From positions 1 through 5,182 of the forward strand of contig JASHTQ010000655.1 of assembly GCA_030040475.1 (NCBI GenBank): a DNA stretch of 5,182 bases. The letters are read 5' to 3'. Below are positions 4,574 through 5,182 of this stretch, piece by piece; position 1 is the stretch's first letter; every line of letters begins with the position of its first letter. Both the position numbers and the translations under genes were made by a program. The DNA is from Streptosporangiaceae bacterium (GTDB taxonomy: Bacteria; Actinomycetota; Actinomycetes; Streptosporangiales; Streptosporangiaceae). Below the pieces are notes generated by a model, which was not told where the DNA came from, searched no databases, and saw only the letters and a list, made by a program, of their open reading frames with translations.

Positions 4574-5182
4574 CCTCTTCCGGCGACGCCGGCCCCGGCC
4601 CGGATGAGCAGGGGCCGGCCGTCCGGTTCGCGAGCGTCGCGGCCCGGGACAGCTACGGGCGGCTGCTCGCCCTGCTGGCCGCGTCCACCAGCGACCTCGC
4701 CGGGGCGCAGGACGCGCTGGCCGACGCGTTCGAGCGGGCGCTGCGGACGTGGCCGGCGCAGGGGGTGCCCGCCAGCCCCGACGGGTGGCTGCTGACCGTC
4801 GCCCGCAACCGGCTGCGGGACCAGTGGAAGTCCGCGCGGGCGCAGCGGACCGTCCCGCTCGAGGACGGCCGGGACGCGCTGGCCTTCGTCGATGACATCG
4901 ACCCGGACTCGATCCCCGACCGCCGGCTTGAGCTGATGCTGGTGTGCGCGCACCCGGCGATCGAACGCGCGGTGCACACGCCTCTCATGCTCAACACGGT
5001 GCTCGGCTTCACCGCCGAGCAGGTGGGGCGGGCCTTCTCCATACCGCCGTCCACGATGGCGACGCGCCTGGTCCGGGCGAAGAAGCGGATCAAGGCGGCG
5101 GGCATTCCGTTCCGCATCCCGGACCGGGCGGACCTGCCGGCCCGGATGACCTCGGTCCTCGAGGCGGTCTACGGCGCCTACG
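4561..5182 (+). CDS. ECF sigma factor, ECF42/DUF6596 type, 3'-truncated by the window
   Basis: The reading frame is open from GTG 4561 to the window end (207 codons). It overlaps the YCII stop by 13 bp. Sigma region 2 covers about 31-93, with D-A-L-A-D-A-F-E-R-A-L at 51-61, W-P-A-Q-G-V-P at 64-70 and W-L-L-T-V-A-R-N-R at 76-84. Sigma region 4 covers about 122-178, with L-V-C-A-H-P-A-I at 127-134 and S-T-M-A-T-R-L-V-R-A-K-K-R-I at 164-177. The family hallmark G-I-P-F-R-I-P at 181-187 follows, then the beginning of the helical C-terminal extension (E-A-V-Y-G-A-Y) that ECF42 proteins carry. The usual C-C-H-P-A-L reads C-A-H-P-A-I here. GTG 4561 is the only suitable start before region 2, although it lacks a clear ribosome binding site. 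No anti-sigma factor gene is visible, which is usual for ECF42. Confidence 0.9.
   Translation, partial: MDTLTSSGDAGPGPDEQGPAVRFASVAARDSYGRLLALLAASTSDLAGAQDALADAFERALRTWPAQGVPASPDGWLLTVARNRLRDQWKSARAQRTVPLEDGRDALAFVDDIDPDSIPDRRLELMLVCAHPAIERAVHTPLMLNTVLGFTAEQVGRAFSIPPSTMATRLVRAKKRIKAAGIPFRIPDRADLPARMTSVLEAVYGAY

Noticed and set aside
4393..4977. Minus-strand open frame of 194 codons opposite the YCII and sigma factor genes
   Set aside because: It is a shadow of two recognised plus-strand genes and has no domain features.
1..5182. Mobile elements, attachment sites, CRISPR arrays, tRNA or rRNA genes
   Set aside because: I found no transposase or integrase motifs, terminal repeats, spaced direct repeats or tRNA-like folds by reading both strands.

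Overview
The window is very GC-rich, with G or C at nearly all third codon positions. Genes are tightly packed, several start with GTG, and there is a DtxR/IdeR-type iron box. Together these point to a high-GC actinobacterium; the sequence does not allow a genus call. I see no tRNA, rRNA, CRISPR array or insertion sequence. The window cuts the gene at each end.

Region 1 (1-1767) is a small iron-related locus. It holds the 3' part of a PadR-family regulator and a short DtxR-family protein that is translationally coupled to it and has lost most metal ligands of the family. A 95-bp gap follows with a near-consensus iron box, a candidate promoter and a strong leader hairpin. The gene behind it encodes a siderophore-interacting protein (SIP), a flavin-dependent ferric-siderophore reductase. 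Iron-replete repression of the SIP gene by a DtxR/IdeR protein is the simplest reading. The pairing of a PadR regulator with a SIP resembles E. coli YqjI/YqjH.

Region 2 (1735-2373, minus strand) is a mismatch-specific uracil-DNA glycosylase (mug), convergent with the SIP gene and overlapping its 3' end. A perfect hairpin lies just after the SIP stop, inside the mug coding sequence.

Region 3 (2374-3952) starts with a 151-bp divergent intergenic region carrying a 17-bp palindrome. A DeoR-family repressor and a HAD-IA hydrolase follow on the plus strand. A possible 28-codon reading frame bridges the two genes by stop/start overlaps.

Region 4 (3953-5182) opens with about 170 bp of coding-like sequence that has no start codon and looks like the 3' remnant of a small tautomerase-type gene. 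After it comes a YCII/DGPF-domain protein whose end overlaps the start of an ECF sigma factor of the ECF42/DUF6596 type, which is cut by the window edge. The YCII-ECF42 pair is a known conserved gene association.

The best candidates for something undescribed are the metal-ligand-poor DtxR-like protein beside a canonical iron box, and the leader architecture of the SIP gene.
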